From: Anisus vortex
Taxonomy: Eukaryota; Mollusca; Gastropoda; Planorbidae
DNA length: 64,000 nt
Direction: 5' to 3'
Assembly: GCA_949126835.1 (NCBI GenBank)
Contig: OX421505.1
Location: 9,439,783-9,503,782, forward strand
Shown: in pieces, positions 63,885 through 64,000 of the stretch
Numbering within the stretch: the first letter of the stretch is position 1
How the letters are laid out: each line of letters opens with the position of its first letter
The notes under the pieces: generated by a model
Seen by the model: only the letters and a program-made list of their open reading frames with translations
Told to the model about the DNA's origin: nothing
Database searches by the model: none
Made by a program: the position numbers and the translations under genes

Positions 63885-64000
63885 CTTTATCTTATCTATC
63901 TTATACATTACAGACGCTCCTTCTATAAAGAAGATTATTGCGTCCTACGCTCATTTGTGGTCCAAGTCTAGTCTTGCATTTTTATTAATGTTTTAAATGA
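63885..64000 (-). mobile_element. LINE family B 3' end, cut by window edge
   Basis: Almost the same sequence as 1-90 in the same orientation, preceded by the reversed tail 'tatcttatctatcttataca'. Confidence 0.75.

Overview
This is eukaryotic, intron-rich, AT-rich DNA full of transposable elements, most likely from a gastropod mollusc and probably a freshwater pulmonate of the Lymnaea/Biomphalaria/Bulinus/Physella type. The taxon is inferred from invertebrate-type protein sequences, the mix of LINEs, tRNA-derived SINEs and hAT MITEs, and a SPIN-like hAT element; SPIN has been reported from the pond snail Lymnaea. No prokaryotic operons, rRNA genes, CRISPR arrays or intact viral genes were seen.

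Two spliced protein-coding genes lie on the + strand, reconstructed exon by exon with every junction in frame. (1) An RDM1 orthologue (RAD52 motif-containing protein 1), 1103-10480, has 7 exons and encodes 303 aa. (2) A kidney-type mitochondrial glutaminase (GLS), 15974-47725, has 15 exons and encodes 627 aa, with a mitochondrial presequence, a complete beta-lactamase-fold active site and C-terminal ankyrin repeats. Its residues differ from human KGA by a constant offset of 33 throughout the catalytic domain. Two features of GLS stand out: intron 4 has a GC-AG junction, and the allosteric loop that binds BPTES-type inhibitors in human GLS is rewritten.

Layout: 1-1100 LINE tail and RDM1 upstream DNA; 1.1-10.5 kb RDM1; 10.5-15.9 kb intergenic, with a 1.4 kb inverted-repeat element flanked by 167-bp direct repeats; 16.0-47.7 kb GLS, whose 16.6 kb intron 2 holds SINEs, hAT MITEs, a SPIN-like element, LINE relics, microsatellites and poly-G/C runs, and whose intron 4 holds a 1.67 kb hAT transposon relic; 47.7-53.4 kb GLS 3' flank; 53.4-54.5 kb two minisatellites; 54.5-64 kb intergenic, including a three-layer nested insertion in a LINE 3' end.

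Many element boundaries are supported by target-site duplications read directly from the sequence (8 bp for hAT, TTAA for a piggyBac-like MITE, TA for a mariner-like one). The window starts and ends in the same LINE 3'-end family in the same orientation. The two genes have no evident functional link (DNA repair; glutaminolysis).
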